DNA of 64,000 bases, from contig NZ_BMYU01000007.1 of NCBI RefSeq assembly GCF_014652435.1, forward strand, positions 182,538 through 246,537, written 5' to 3'. The position numbers and the translations under genes were made by a program. A model generated the notes under the pieces. That model searched no databases, was not told where the DNA came from, and worked only from the letters and a program-made list of their open reading frames with translations. This DNA is from Cognatundibacterium squillarum (GTDB taxonomy: Bacteria > Pseudomonadota > Gammaproteobacteria > Burkholderiales > Burkholderiaceae_D). Of this stretch, positions 54,183-62,960 are shown in pieces (within the stretch, counting starts at the first letter, position 1; the number at the start of each line of letters is the position of its first letter).

Positions 54183-54800
54183 TTATTTCAGGGTTTTGAC
54201 GATGGCGACATCGACACCGTTCTCAGACAGTTTGGCACGCTGACGGTTCATCGCTTCTGCATTCGGATACGGGCCGGTGCGTACACGGTACAAGGTACCG
54301 GTATCGCTGTTTTTTTCACTGATTTTGGCTTCGAAACCAATCAGCGCCAGCCGTGCACGCGCACTTTCCGCATCAGCCTGTTCTTTGAACGCGCCAGTCT
54401 GCAGATAATACGTGTATTTGTCATCGGCTGCTGCTTCCACCTTCACAGGATCGGCTGCTTTTGCGGCATCTGCCGGTTTCTCTTTCGGCGCTTCGGTTTT
54501 CACTTCCGGTGCTTTCACCACGGCAACCTGCGGCGGTGTTTCAACAGGACGCGTTTCTGCCGGTTTGGCAACAGCGTCTTTGGCCGGTTCTTTACCGCCG
54601 AATAAAGGCTTATTCGGATCACCCAGCTGGCTGACCGGCTGATCCGGTTTGTCTTTAACGCCTTTGTTCATAAACGGCGTGGAGGATTTATTGATCAGCA
54701 GGGCAACGGCAACCGCAATACCCAGACCAATGACCAGACCAATAATCAGGCCGGTCAGAGTACTGCCGCGCTGAGCGGCAGAGCTTTGTGGTGATTTCAT
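54183..54800 (-). CDS. SPOR-domain cell-division protein (FtsN-like)
   Basis: A 205-residue inner-membrane protein. A short cytoplasmic start, a single transmembrane helix (about 15-37, LTGLIIGLVIGLGIAVAVALL, broken here as LTGLIIGLVIG and LGIAVAVALL), a Pro/Ala/Lys/Glu-rich periplasmic linker (40-125) and a C-terminal SPOR domain (about 128-203: YYLQTGAFKEQADAESARARLALIGFEAKI, given in parts as YYLQTGAFKE and LIGFEAKI). SPOR domains bind denuded glycan at the division septum, and FtsN-like proteins activate septal synthesis. It lies between argS and dsbA as in other Burkholderiales. The name FtsN is not certain. Confidence 0.85.
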   Translation of the reverse strand: MKSPQSSAAQRGSTLTGLIIGLVIGLGIAVAVALLINKSSTPFMNKGVKDKPDQPVSQLGDPNKPLFGGKEPAKDAVAKPAETRPVETPPQVAVVKAPEVKTEAPKEKPADAAKAADPVKVEAAADDKYTYYLQTGAFKEQADAESARARLALIGFEAKISEKNSDTGTLYRVRTGPYPNAEAMNRQRAKLSENGVDVAIVKTLK

Positions 54801-54872
54801 GTGTCTCCGGACAAGGAAGTGACAGACAAAAAAACGGCCTGAGCAGTTCAGGCTGCGCAGGCCGTTACAGGA

Positions 54873-56585
54873 TTACATTTTTTCCGGTGCCGATACGCCG
54901 ATCAGGGACAGACCGTTGCGGATGACCTGACGGGTTGCCAGATACAGCGCCAGACGGGCACGTTTGAGGGCTTCATCATCCACCAGTACGCGCTCGGCAT
55001 TGTAGTAGCTGTGCAATTCGCCAGCCAGATCACGCAGATAGAAGGCCACCTGATGCGGGCCGAGTTCATCCAGCGCTTTTTCCAGCATTTCCGGATACTC
55101 AGCCAGTTTGGCCAGCAGGCTGGCTTCACGCGGTGCGGTCAGCAGGCTCAGATCGGTGTCTGCCAGTTTCGCCAGTTCTGCTTCATCGCTGCTGAATTGC
55201 GACAGCACGGAGCAGATACGGGCATGCGCATACTGCACGTAGTAAACCGGATTTTCATCGGTTTGCGCCAGCGCCACGTCCACATCGAACACGAATTCTG
55301 TATCCGCTTTACGCGAGATCAGGAAGAAACGCACGGCGTCGCGGCCTTTGACGATTTCACCGTTGCCAGACCATTCGATCAGGTCACGCACCGTCACATA
55401 CGAACCGGCACGTTTGGAGATTTTGACTTCCTCACCGTTTTTCATGACGGTGACCATTTTGTGCAGCACGTAGTCAGGATAGCCTTGCGGAATACCGACG
55501 TTCAGTGCCTGCAAGCCAGCGCGTACACGGGCGATGGTGCCGTGGTGATCGCTGCCCTGAATATTGATCGCCTGCTGATAGCCGCGTTCCCATTTGGTCA
55601 CGTGGTAAGCCACATCCGGTACGAAGTAAGTGTAAGTACCGTCTGTCTTACGCATCACGCGGTCTTTGTCATCTTTGTAGTCGGTGGTGCGCAGCCACAG
55701 CGCGCCGTCCTGCTCATAGGTTTTACCGGCAGCGATCAGCGCATTCACGGCACCTTCGACTTTACCGTCGGTGTACAGCGAGGATTCCAGATAATAGGTA
55801 TCGAACTTCACGCCGAATGCCTGCAGATCGGTATCCTGTTCGCGGCGCAGATAAGCAACCGCGAATGCGCGGATAGAGTCGATATCATTCACATCGCCGG
55901 ACGCCGTAACTGGCAGACCATCGCTGGCGGCGGTAGTTTTCTTCGCCAGAAAATCTTCTGCGATTTCAGCGATGTAATCACCGTTGTACGCCGATTCCGG
56001 CCAGCCGGCTTCACCCGGTTTGAAACCTTTGGCACGTGCCTGTACCGACAAAGCCAGATTGCCGATCTGTACGCCGGCATCGTTGTAATAGAACTCGCGG
56101 CTGACCGCAAAGCCCTGCACATCCAGCAATGCGGACAAGGCATCACCGAGCGCCGCCTGACGGCCGTGACCTACGTGCAGCGGACCGGTCGGGTTTGCGG
56201 ACACAAATTCCACCACCACTTTTTTACCGGCACCGCGCTGGCTGCGGCCATAGGCGCTGCCCTGACGCAGAATGATTTGTGCCACCGCTTGTTTGGCGGC
56301 AGTGCTGATGCGCAGATTGATAAAACCCGGACCGGCGATTTCGACGGCGGCAATCATAGGATGTTGCTGTGCCAGGATGCTGTCAGCAATTTGCTGGGCG
56401 ATTTCACGCGGATTTTTGCGCAGCGGTTTGGCGATCTGCATCGCGATATTACAAGCGGCATCGCCGTGCGCCGGATCGCGCGGACGTTCGAGCGCGATCA
56501 CAGGTTGCAGTTCGGTACCGGCCAGCAGCGGTGCCACCGCTGTCTGTAAAAGTTGCAGAATTTCTTGTTTTTGCTGAGCTAACAT
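54873..56585 (-). CDS. argS: Arginyl-tRNA synthetase
   Basis: A 570-residue class I aminoacyl-tRNA synthetase. The HIGH motif is HVGH at 137-140, in [23 protein letters not shown] (shown here as SANPTGPL and [12 protein letters not shown]), and the KMSKS equivalent is KISKR with the following [12 protein letters not shown]. An N-terminal Arg-S additional domain (about 1-110) and a C-terminal DALR helical domain with the usual [26 protein letters not shown] (in parts) complete it. The start is taken at 56585 because MLAQQKQ is the normal family start; the extension to 56612 (MPKCNDLSA) is unsupported. It charges tRNA-Arg and is essential. It leads the argS - SPOR - dsbA cluster. Confidence 0.94.
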   Translation of the reverse strand: MLAQQKQEILQLLQTAVAPLLAGTELQPVIALERPRDPAHGDAACNIAMQIAKPLRKNPREIAQQIADSILAQQHPMIAAVEIAGPGFINLRISTAAKQAVAQIILRQGSAYGRSQRGAGKKVVVEFVSANPTGPLHVGHGRQAALGDALSALLDVQGFAVSREFYYNDAGVQIGNLALSVQARAKGFKPGEAGWPESAYNGDYIAEIAEDFLAKKTTAASDGLPVTASGDVNDIDSIRAFAVAYLRREQDTDLQAFGVKFDTYYLESSLYTDGKVEGAVNALIAAGKTYEQDGALWLRTTDYKDDKDRVMRKTDGTYTYFVPDVAYHVTKWERGYQQAINIQGSDHHGTIARVRAGLQALNVGIPQGYPDYVLHKMVTVMKNGEEVKISKRAGSYVTVRDLIEWSGNGEIVKGRDAVRFFLISRKADTEFVFDVDVALAQTDENPVYYVQYAHARICSVLSQFSSDEAELAKLADTDLSLLTAPREASLLAKLAEYPEMLEKALDELGPHQVAFYLRDLAGELHSYYNAERVLVDDEALKRARLALYLATRQVIRNGLSLIGVSAPEKM

Positions 56586-56702
56586 GGCACTTAAATCATT
56601 GCACTTTGGCAATTTTTCAGAATTGGGACAGCAAACATTATACTGTCTGCCCCGTGCCCTGTCTGGTTTCCTGAGACATTTCGGCAGCGTAAACCAGAAA
56701 GC

Positions 56703-56738
56703 GGTGTGAGCAGATACTCACACCGCTTTTCAGAAGAT
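56703..56738. terminator. Bidirectional terminator between argS and the DUF6622-like gene
   Basis: AAAGCGGTGTGAG/CTCACACCGCTTTT pairs around about six bases, with A- and T-rich flanks. It lies 3' of the 56746 gene on the minus strand. Confidence 0.82.
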
Positions 56739-56745
56739 TCGCGCT

Positions 56746-57252
56746 TCAGGCAATCTGCACTTGTTTCGCAGACTGCGACAGCATCAGCACACGCCAGACA
56801 CGGGCAAAAAACACACCGTTCAGGGCACCGAAAAACAGGCTGCTGATGGCGACATAGGTGTTTTGCTGGCTGAGTGCCGGTACGATTGCCAGCGCCACGT
56901 TTTCTGCATATTTGCCAACGAAGATGGTCATCATCAGTACCAGCGGTGTCCAGCTGCCTTGCAGGCGGTACTGGTCGGCACTGATACGCACCATCTGCTC
57001 CGGCTGCATACGCTGTGCCACCACCCAGCCGGTCAGCAGCATGGTGCTGCCCCACAACATCACCGGCCAGCTTTCCAGACCATAGTGTTTTGCCAGACTG
57101 TTCAGCGAAATCCCCAGCATCACCAGTGGCAGAATCAGCAACATGCGCAGACTGACTTCACGGTCGCGGCTGGCCTGCACGCCGCGCTGTACCAGAAATG
57201 CCAGTAAAACCCAGACCCAGACCGGTGTGTTGCTCAGAATTTGTTGCAGCAT
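56746..57252 (-). CDS. Multi-pass membrane protein (possibly DUF6622-like)
   Basis: A 168-residue inner-membrane protein with four to five helices (about 8-22, 38-55, 62-80, 100-120, 130-150). It begins MLQQILSNTPVWVWVLLAFLVQRGVQASRDREVSLRM (in parts MLQQILSNTPVW and VLLAFLVQRGVQ), resembling the DUF6622 type from memory. No catalytic motif is seen. GGGAGATC precedes the ATG at 57252. The long frame to 57528 includes non-coding leader and is not used. It is divergent from rdgC with 226 bp between the starts. Function unknown. Confidence 0.72.
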   Translation of the reverse strand: MLQQILSNTPVWVWVLLAFLVQRGVQASRDREVSLRMLLILPLVMLGISLNSLAKHYGLESWPVMLWGSTMLLTGWVVAQRMQPEQMVRISADQYRLQGSWTPLVLMMTIFVGKYAENVALAIVPALSQQNTYVAISSLFFGALNGVFFARVWRVLMLSQSAKQVQIA

Positions 57253-57478
57253 GATGATCTCCCTGTGAATGTTGATGTGTTGTTTCGTGTTGTGTCCTGC
57301 GATGAAGACAGTATGGCGGGGGCTGCACAGGGATGCGAGGCACTTGCGACCACTTGCCGGAATCCGCCGTGAAACGACTGCCGCACGGCGCGAACTGTCG
57401 GTGCGGAACGCGTCTAAATCGGGCTGTCCGGCGCGCTGCCAGCGTGTAGAATGGCGCTTTTGCTTGTTTGGATAGACT

Positions 57479-58384
57479 ATGTGGTTTAAAAATTTACAAA
57501 TCTTTCGTCTGAACGGCGCATGGGACATCCAGGCCGAAGAATTGCATCAGCAACTGGCGCGTATCGCGTTTTCTGACTGTGCTTCCAGTGAAATGCAGAG
57601 TCAGGGCTGGATTTCGCCACGCGGCAATGACTTGCTGGTACACAGCGTCAACCGTCAGTTTCTGATTTCGCTGGCCACCGAAAAAAAACTGCTGCCCTCC
57701 AGCGTAATCAATCAGGTCACCAAAGCACGCGCAGCAGAACTGGAAGAGCAGCAGGGTTTTGCGCCGGGTCGCAAAGCCATGAAAGATCTGAAAGAGCGCG
57801 TGACCGAAGAATTGCTGCCGCGCGCATTCGCGGTACGCCGCCAGACCTTCGTCTGGATTGATCCGGTGAATCGCTGGCTGGTGATCGACGCCTCCAGCCC
57901 GTCCAAAGCGGATGAAGTGATCAAGCTGTTGCTGAAATGCTGCGACAAGCTGCCGCTGGAAGCACTGCGCACCAAATCCAGTCCGCAAGCCGCGATGACC
58001 GGCTGGCTGGCCGGCAATGAAGCACCGAAAGGCTTCACGATTGATCAGGATACCGAGCTGAAAAGCGCGAATGAAGACAAATCCACCGTGCGCTATGTAC
58101 GCCACACGCTGGAACCGGACGATATCCAGAAACATATCGCTGCCGGCAAACTGTGTACCAAGCTGGCACTGACCTGGAATGACCGCATCAGCTTCGTGCT
58201 GACCGATAACCTGACCATCAAGCGCATCAAGCCGCTGGATGTGATGGATGAAGCCAAAGACAAAGGCGTCAACGAAGAAGAACGTTTCGATACTGACTTC
58301 GCGCTGATGACCGGCGAACTGGCCACCATGATCGACGATCTGGTATTCGCCCTCGACGGCGAAGCGCAACCAGCCAGCGTGTAA
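57479..58384 (+). CDS. rdgC: Recombination-associated protein RdgC
   Basis: A 301-residue nucleoid-associated protein that binds double-stranded DNA as a ring-shaped dimer and modulates RecA. The start [12 protein letters not shown], the N-terminal [17 protein letters not shown] and the [26 protein letters not shown] block (in parts [12 protein letters not shown] and [10 protein letters not shown]) match the family, as do [16 protein letters not shown] and the central [21 protein letters not shown] ([12 protein letters not shown]). Length is normal. The Shine-Dalgarno is weak (GGAT). A hairpin without a T-run (58394-58413) follows the stop. Convergent with the gene at 58704. Confidence 0.93.
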   Translation: MWFKNLQIFRLNGAWDIQAEELHQQLARIAFSDCASSEMQSQGWISPRGNDLLVHSVNRQFLISLATEKKLLPSSVINQVTKARAAELEEQQGFAPGRKAMKDLKERVTEELLPRAFAVRRQTFVWIDPVNRWLVIDASSPSKADEVIKLLLKCCDKLPLEALRTKSSPQAAMTGWLAGNEAPKGFTIDQDTELKSANEDKSTVRYVRHTLEPDDIQKHIAAGKLCTKLALTWNDRISFVLTDNLTIKRIKPLDVMDEAKDKGVNEEERFDTDFALMTGELATMIDDLVFALDGEAQPASV

Positions 58385-58393
58385 TCCTGCCCG

Positions 58394-58413
58394 GGGATGG
58401 CTGCGGCCATCCC
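58394..58413 (+). other. Perfect 8-bp hairpin after rdgC
   Basis: GGGATGGC/GCCATCCC pairs around TGCG, ten bases after the rdgC stop. The lack of a T-run makes intrinsic termination uncertain. Confidence 0.5.
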
Positions 58414-58563
58414 TGCTGAGCGCCGCACACTTCCCTTCCTCTGATTTTCCTTCCGAGACAGTTCCCCGCTTTCGCAACGGAACATCGCCCTTTTTACCTT
58501 CTTCAGCAAAGCACTTCAGGCGCCGCGATACCAATACTGAGCACGCCACCGCAGCAAATCGCT

Positions 58564-58696
58564 ATTCGTTTTCCTCACCTGTGAAAAACAGGATTGTGCC
58601 GTTTTGAAAAAACCACCTGCCCGCTCGCCCGCTGTTTCTGCGGACATCGCTGTTTTTTGTGCGGAATTGCGCATTTGAAGGCAAAAAAGCCTTCCG
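58564..58696 (+). repeat. Repeat family 2, copy A
   Basis: From ttcgttttcctcacct through ccacctgcccgctcgccc, tgtttctgcggacatc and gtgcggaattgcgcatttga to ggcaaaaaagccttc. It is directly repeated at 59286-59420 at roughly 85-90% identity by eye. The two copies bracket the 113-residue gene at 58704-59045. Confidence 0.8.
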
Positions 58697-58703
58697 GAGT
58701 GAA

Positions 58704-59045
58704 TCAGGAAACGGTGACAGTAATGCTGGCGAGATGGAAATAACTGCCGGTCACATACAGCGCCACCGCCGCCGCGATCAGCGCTGCGCTGACAACCGGC
58801 ACCTGCAAGTGCACTGGCAAACGCTGTACCAGTGCCGTGCGCAAAGCCAGCCTCCCAGTGATCTGCAACAGCAGCGCGGCGGCTAACAGCACCATCGTCA
58901 GCACCAGTTGCGGCGCGGAAACCGTCCAGTAACGGAAATCACCCGACGGTGACATCGCAGCAAGCGTGATTGCCAGAACAGCGAACAACATGATCAGCGC
59001 AAGTGTGAAACGCAAGGGCTGGCGTAACGGGAGACTGGTTTGCAT
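58704..59045 (-). CDS. Small multi-pass membrane protein (113 aa)
   Basis: A 113-residue protein with three or four predicted membrane helices: FTLALIMLFAVLAITLA, LVLTMVLLAAALLLQIT and VPVVSAALIAAAVALYV. No family recognised. ATG 59045 is chosen for GAGAAAG with six-base spacing; the MCMQ start at 59051 would leave too little room. It lies between two direct copies of repeat family 2, so it could have been acquired or duplicated with them. Base composition is similar to that of its neighbours. Whether it is expressed is unknown. Confidence 0.6.
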   Translation of the reverse strand: MQTSLPLRQPLRFTLALIMLFAVLAITLAAMSPSGDFRYWTVSAPQLVLTMVLLAAALLLQITGRLALRTALVQRLPVHLQVPVVSAALIAAAVALYVTGSYFHLASITVTVS

Positions 59046-59285
59046 ACACATCTTTCTCGGTAAAGGTGGTGTCCGGCGTGGAAGGGAATTCAGGTATCCG
59101 GCATCACAGATCGTTCAAAATTATTACATTTACATATCTCTTTGCAAATAAATTCCTGCATGCTGCAGTGAGTTATGCAGGAGGATGTCGTGCCTGAAGC
59201 ACAAACGCAGGTAAAAGCGATACACAGCAAGGAAGGCAGGCAGGTCAGGAGCGGTGACGCCACGCACCGCTCTGCCGGAATACCC

Positions 59286-59420
59286 CTTCGCTTTCCTCAC
59301 CTTCAAAAAACAGGATTATGCCGTTTTGAAAAAGCCACCTGCCCGCTCGCCCACTGTTTCTGCGGACATCACTGTTTTTTTGTGCGGAATTGCGCATTTG
59401 AGGGTAAAAATGGCCTTCTG
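59286..59420 (+). repeat. Repeat family 2, copy B
   Basis: ttcgctttcctcacct, then aaacaggattatgccgtt, ccacctgcccgctcgccc, tgtttctgcggacatc and gtgcggaattgcgcatttga follow in the same order and orientation as at 58564-58696. Confidence 0.8.
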
Positions 59421-59533
59421 AGGGTTCCGGCATGGCTGGCTGCTGTGCCATCAGAGGAACCAGCCGGTTCAGGGGCAGGCGGGCACCGCAGGATGGGTGC
59501 GTTCGCCTTTTCCCGCTTTCACAACACTCTTAA

Positions 59534-59553
59534 ATTTCTGTCTTGACAGAAAT
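59534..59553. promoter_or_regulatory. Operator 1: inverted repeat ATTTCTGT-N4-ACAGAAAT
   Basis: ATTTCTGT and ACAGAAAT are exact complements around CTTG. The -35 box TTGACA of the regulator's promoter lies inside it. The same arms recur at 60185-60204, so both are the likely binding sites of the GbsR/MarR-type protein encoded between them. Confidence 0.75.
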
Positions 59554-59570
59554 AACGGAAAATCTATACT
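59543..59570 (+). promoter_or_regulatory. Sigma-70-type promoter of the GbsR/MarR-family gene
   Basis: TTGACA (59543-59548), a 16-bp spacer and TATACT (59565-59570). The -10 box ends six bases before the ATG at 59577, so transcription should begin at or next to the start codon, and the mRNA would be leaderless. No Shine-Dalgarno is present, which agrees. Confidence 0.7.
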
Positions 59571-59576
59571 GACGCC

Positions 59577-60113
59577 ATGGAACTGACACCAATCTCTGAA
59601 CGCTTTGTCCTCCACTGGGGGGAAATGGGCTCCCGCTGGGGCGTGAACCGCACCGTGGCGCAAATTCATGCGCTGCTGTATCTGGCTGCAAGGCCGATGG
59701 ATGCGGAGGAAATTACCAACACGCTGGGCGTGGCGCGCTCGAATGTGAGTAACAGCCTCAAGGAGCTGCAATCCTGGAATCTGGTGAAAGTGGTGCATTT
59801 ACGCGGCGACCGGCGGGATCACTTTGAAACTTCCACCGATGTGTGGGAATTGTTCAAACTGATTGTGGCCGGACGGCGTCAGCGCGAAATCGATCCGACC
59901 ATCAGCGCGCTGCGCGATTGTCTGGCGCATCCGGATCTGCCGGCTGAACCGGACGGCACCAAGGAAAGAATTACGGACACACTGGAATTCATCGAAACCA
60001 TGAGTACGCTGGCCGATGAAATGCTGAGACTGAAGCCGGAAACCCTGATGAAAACCCTGGGGGCAACGGCAAAACTGAGTCGTACTTTCCGCGGCAGCGG
60101 TAAAGACGCGTAA
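59577..60113 (+). CDS. GbsR/MarR-family transcriptional regulator
   Basis: A 178-residue DNA-binding protein. A winged-helix domain (about 25-90: VAQIHALLYLAARPMDAEEITNTLGVARSNVSNSLKELQ in parts, with ARSNVSNSLKEL as the recognition-helix region) is followed by a helical C-terminal part (95-178) for dimerisation, as in GbsR-type MarR relatives that respond to small molecules. Operator 1 overlaps its own promoter and operator 2 lies before the downstream operon, so it most likely represses itself and that operon. It has no ribosome-binding site and a promoter that predicts a leaderless message. A terminator at 60151-60175 separates it from the operon it probably controls. The ligand is unknown. 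Confidence 0.85.
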   Translation: MELTPISERFVLHWGEMGSRWGVNRTVAQIHALLYLAARPMDAEEITNTLGVARSNVSNSLKELQSWNLVKVVHLRGDRRDHFETSTDVWELFKLIVAGRRQREIDPTISALRDCLAHPDLPAEPDGTKERITDTLEFIETMSTLADEMLRLKPETLMKTLGATAKLSRTFRGSGKDA

Positions 60114-60150
60114 GGAATCAGGCGGCTGCGGGCGCAGCCATCTGAAACAC

Positions 60151-60175
60151 GGCGGAGGAATGTCCGCCTTTTTTC
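60151..60175 (+). terminator. Terminator after the GbsR/MarR-family gene
   Basis: GGCGGA/TCCGCC pairs around GGAATG and is followed by six T residues. A second hairpin, GGCTGCG/CGCAGCC, lies just upstream. Confidence 0.85.
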
Positions 60176-60184
60176 GGCAAGTTA

Positions 60185-60204
60185 ATTTCTGTCCTTACAG
60201 AAAT
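60185..60204. promoter_or_regulatory. Operator 2: inverted repeat ATTTCTGT-N4-ACAGAAAT
   Basis: The same eight-base arms as operator 1, around CCTT, lie 23 bases upstream of the ATG at 60228. It probably overlaps the promoter of the three-gene operon; the exact -35/-10 boxes are not clear. Confidence 0.72.
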
Positions 60205-60227
60205 AACTGTTATTAAAGGAGAGAGTG

Positions 60228-60611
60228 ATGAGTACTACACGTCTGATGCTGGAAGTTTTGCTCCCGCTTGCCACCGGCGGCAGCGCCATTCTGCTGATCC
60301 GTCAGCCACTGCGCGAGTTGCTCAGTGAGTTATGCGGCACCCGTCAGCGCACCACATTCTGGTGCCGCGTGCTGTATCTGCAATTACTGGGGCTGCCGCT
60401 GCTCGCAAGTCTGTATTTTGAGCATCCTGATATGACCGCCGGCGCGGATGAAGTATTCCGGCGCGTGCTGTTACTGAGTCTGAGCGCGGTATTGCTGGGC
60501 CTGCTGTTTTTCACCCAGCGCTTGCTGAAAATGATCCCCGGCAATGCGACCGCAGCAGCTGTGCCTGCAACACCATTAGCAAGCAGTCCGGCAACGGCGA
60601 ACGGAGCCTGA
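60228..60611 (+). CDS. Small membrane protein of the GbsR-controlled operon
   Basis: A 127-residue protein with about three membrane helices (about 8-25, 45-65, 80-98) and an Ala/Pro/Thr-rich C-terminal tail. No family recognised. AAAGGAGA precedes ATG 60228, which is preferred over the adjacent GTG at 60225. It is the first gene after operator 2 and only 1 nt separates its stop from the next gene, so it is translated with it. The role is probably linked to the membrane-associated SDR and DUF2269 products that follow. Confidence 0.72.
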   Translation: MSTTRLMLEVLLPLATGGSAILLIRQPLRELLSELCGTRQRTTFWCRVLYLQLLGLPLLASLYFEHPDMTAGADEVFRRVLLLSLSAVLLGLLFFTQRLLKMIPGNATAAAVPATPLASSPATANGA

Positions 60612-60612
60612 T

Positions 60613-61881
60613 ATGCGCATCCTGATTTGCGGCGGCGATGGCATGGTTGGTCAGGCACTGAGCAGTGCGCTGACGGAAGCGGGGCATCAGATTGTGCGCG
60701 GGGTTCGCCATCCGCGTCTGGATGGCGACAGAGCGATCGATTTCCGTCTGCAGCTCAGTGCTGCCGACTGGCAAGCGCTGGTGCGTGACTGCGATGTAGT
60801 GATCAATGCGGTCGGTATTCTGCGTGAGCAGCAAAGCGGCGACTTCAGCGCGATTCACAGCGCTGCGCCGCAGGCACTGTTTCTCGCCGCCGCACAACAG
60901 GGTGTACAGCACATCATCCAGATTTCTGCACTCGGTGCGGATCAGGGCAGCACAGCGTATTTCCGCAGCAAACTGGCCGCTGACCGCTATCTGCTGGAAC
61001 AGCTGGCACCGGCCTTTCCGCAGCTGCGCTGTACGGTCTTGCGACCTTCGCTGATTTTTTCGGAACGTGGTGCATCCAGCCGCTTACTGATGAGACTGGC
61101 CAGCCTGCCCCTGATCGCGGTACCACATTTGCCGGACGCGTTGTTGCAGCCTTTGCATATCAGCGACTTATGCAGTGCCGTGCGCAATCTGTGTGAGATG
61201 GCGCAGCCGCCGGCGCTGGCAGAACTGGGTGGACCGCAGACATGGACGCTGGAAACGCTGCTGCTTGCCTACCGGAACTTGCTGCACTTACCGGCTGCAC
61301 CGGTGATCCGTTTGCCGGCGGGCATGGTTGCCGCGGCCGCCCGGTGTCTGGAGTATGCACCGGCATCCCCACTGACATCGGACAGCTGGCACATGCTGAA
61401 GCAGGGCAACCATACCGTGTGCAATCAGTTAGCCACCTTATGCGGACATCCGTTGCGTACCGTCGCCAGCTTTCTGCCGCCGGACAGCGCAGTGGCGATC
61501 GCAGCACGCGTACGGGAAAACTGGATTTTGCCGGTTCACCGGCTGGTACTGGCGATGATCTGGCTGATCACCGCTTGTCTGTCAGCAGGACTGACACCGC
61601 TGGAAGACAGTCTGGCTTTACTCGCGCCGCTTGGCTTGCAGGGACAGATTGCTCTGTTTGCGCTGTATGGCGCAGTTGTCCTCGATGCGGCATTTGGTAT
61701 CGTCACCCTGCTGCGACCGGGGCCGCGTCTGTGGCTGCTGCAGGCGGGTCTGATCGTGTTTTACAGCGTCGTCATTGCGGTGTATTTGCCGGCATTCTGG
61801 CTTCATCCGTTTGGCCCGCTGCTGAAAAATCTGGCAATACTCAGTCTGTTACTGCATTTGTACTCGGAGCGCACATCATGA
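60613..61881 (+). CDS. NAD(P)-binding epimerase-like SDR fused to DoxX-like membrane domain
   Basis: A 422-residue fusion. The N-terminal part (1-290) is an atypical extended SDR/NmrA-like domain with GGDGMVG at residues 7-13, VINAVGIL, the QISALGA strand and a FRSKLAADRYL helix. The C-terminal part (about 300-420) has four membrane helices similar to a DoxX-like domain (LVLAMIWLITACLSAGL and the following three). Such SDR-DoxX fusions are found together with DUF2269 genes. The function is unproven; a membrane-linked redox role is a reasonable guess. Its stop overlaps the next start (ATGA). It begins 1 nt after the preceding stop. Confidence 0.8.
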   Translation: MRILICGGDGMVGQALSSALTEAGHQIVRGVRHPRLDGDRAIDFRLQLSAADWQALVRDCDVVINAVGILREQQSGDFSAIHSAAPQALFLAAAQQGVQHIIQISALGADQGSTAYFRSKLAADRYLLEQLAPAFPQLRCTVLRPSLIFSERGASSRLLMRLASLPLIAVPHLPDALLQPLHISDLCSAVRNLCEMAQPPALAELGGPQTWTLETLLLAYRNLLHLPAAPVIRLPAGMVAAAARCLEYAPASPLTSDSWHMLKQGNHTVCNQLATLCGHPLRTVASFLPPDSAVAIAARVRENWILPVHRLVLAMIWLITACLSAGLTPLEDSLALLAPLGLQGQIALFALYGAVVLDAAFGIVTLLRPGPRLWLLQAGLIVFYSVVIAVYLPAFWLHPFGPLLKNLAILSLLLHLYSERTS

Positions 61882-62354
61882 TCTATCTGCTCATCAAAAC
61901 TCTGCATATTCTGTCGTCGGTACTGATGGTGGGAACCGGCTTCGGCAGCGCGTTTTATCTGTTTTTTATCCACCGTCAGGGTAATCTGGCCAGTATCGCG
62001 CAAGTCAGCAGGTTAGTTGTGAAAGCAGACTGGTGGTTCACCACTCCGGCCATCATCATTCAGCCGCTGAGCGGCGCAGTCATGCTGTACATGGCAGGCT
62101 ATCCGCTGAACAGTCTGTGGATCTGGCTCAGTGCTGCTTTGTACTTACTGGCAGGCGCCTGCTGGCTGCCGGTTGTGTGGCTGCAAATCCGCTTAAGGGA
62201 TATGGCAGCACATGCGCTGGCAGAAAATAGTACATTGCCGCCACGTTACTGGCGCTATGCCCGTTACTGGGAATGGCTGGGCTATCCGGCATTTACCGCC
62301 ATGCTGATTGTTTACGGCCTGATGGTGTTCAAACCGGTTTCACTAACGGGTTAA
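61878..62354 (+). CDS. DUF2269-family membrane protein
   Basis: A 158-residue inner-membrane protein with four helices. LIKTLHILSSVLMVGTGFGSAFYLFF, WWFTTPAIIIQPLSGAVML and YWEWLGYPAFTAMLIVYGLMVFKP (each in part) show the DUF2269 pattern, with conserved His9 or His10 and a Trp-rich central loop. It overlaps the SDR-DoxX gene by four bases. Its 3' end overlaps the convergent DUF2867-type gene by 12 bp. In related genomes the two-gene set recurs, so they probably work together, perhaps with a haem or quinone partner, though nothing in the sequence proves this. Confidence 0.8.
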   Translation: MIYLLIKTLHILSSVLMVGTGFGSAFYLFFIHRQGNLASIAQVSRLVVKADWWFTTPAIIIQPLSGAVMLYMAGYPLNSLWIWLSAALYLLAGACWLPVVWLQIRLRDMAAHALAENSTLPPRYWRYARYWEWLGYPAFTAMLIVYGLMVFKPVSLTG

Positions 62355-62849
62355 CACACGCAGAGTTGCCGGCACGATACGGCGGTGCGCCGGTTTCACC
62401 GGCAGCATATATAAGTGACCGAACCAGTTTTTCACATGAACGACGGTACTTACGGTCACCAGATTCTGCTGCCAGTCCCGGTACACGGAGACTTGCACCT
62501 GTAAGTGCTTGTCATCATCGCCCATGACGATTTCCTCTTCACTGACACTGAGTAAAGTGAATATTCCCAGACGGTCACCGATACGATAGGCGCTCAGCGG
62601 TTTTTCTGGGTTCAGCTTATCAAAGCCACCCAGATCCTTCAGTCCCAGTTTGCTGACTACTTTATTGCGCAGCGCCATCGCATTCGCGATCCAGCGTGGT
62701 GATCGCATAAACACCGCCTGTAATGCCGCAAAGGTTGTGATGCCGGGGTCTACCGGATGTACCGACCAGCTGTCATGAAAATCCGCGCTCCGGGAACAGG
62801 ATTGCAGGCGGCTGTCGGCCGGCATAGAACTCAGAAAAGGTGATGACAT
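62343..62849 (-). CDS. DUF2867-type protein
   Basis: A 168-residue soluble-looking protein. FHDSWSVHPVDPGITTFAALQAVF (in parts DSWSVHP and GITTFAALQAVF), RSPRWIANAMALRNKVV and HVKNWFGHLYMLPVKPAHRRIVPATLRVL (in part) match the DUF2867 style of a beta-barrel-like domain. AAAGGGAA precedes ATG 62849. It is convergent with the DUF2269 gene and overlaps it by 12 bp. DUF2867 also occurs fused to SDR domains like the one encoded upstream, which hints at a functional link with that operon. Function unknown. Confidence 0.75.
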   Translation of the reverse strand: MSSPFLSSMPADSRLQSCSRSADFHDSWSVHPVDPGITTFAALQAVFMRSPRWIANAMALRNKVVSKLGLKDLGGFDKLNPEKPLSAYRIGDRLGIFTLLSVSEEEIVMGDDDKHLQVQVSVYRDWQQNLVTVSTVVHVKNWFGHLYMLPVKPAHRRIVPATLRVLTR

Positions 62850-62960
62850 ATGGCATTCCCTTTGTGGATGATGTAATCACATCAGTATAAAAGGGAACAC
62901 GAGATACCGCAGAAGGTGGAGCGGATCAGACTGATTCGCAGAAAGAATACGCGGCAGAAA

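Larger units (their letters stand above)
59046..59576. other. Intergenic region with repeat copy and gbsR-type promoter
   Basis: This 531-bp spacer contains copy B of repeat family 2 and, at its right end, the operator and promoter of the regulator gene. A frame of about 120 codons that runs through the repeat (59175-59546) shows no coding signs, so no gene is called. Confidence 0.5.

Noticed and set aside
55011..56549. A 512-codon plus-strand frame opposite argS
   Set aside because: It lies antisense to the conserved synthetase and has no recognisable protein features.
59175..59546. A 123-codon plus-strand frame before the regulator
   Set aside because: It is made largely of repeat family 2, and the regulator's operator begins at its end; no coding signs.
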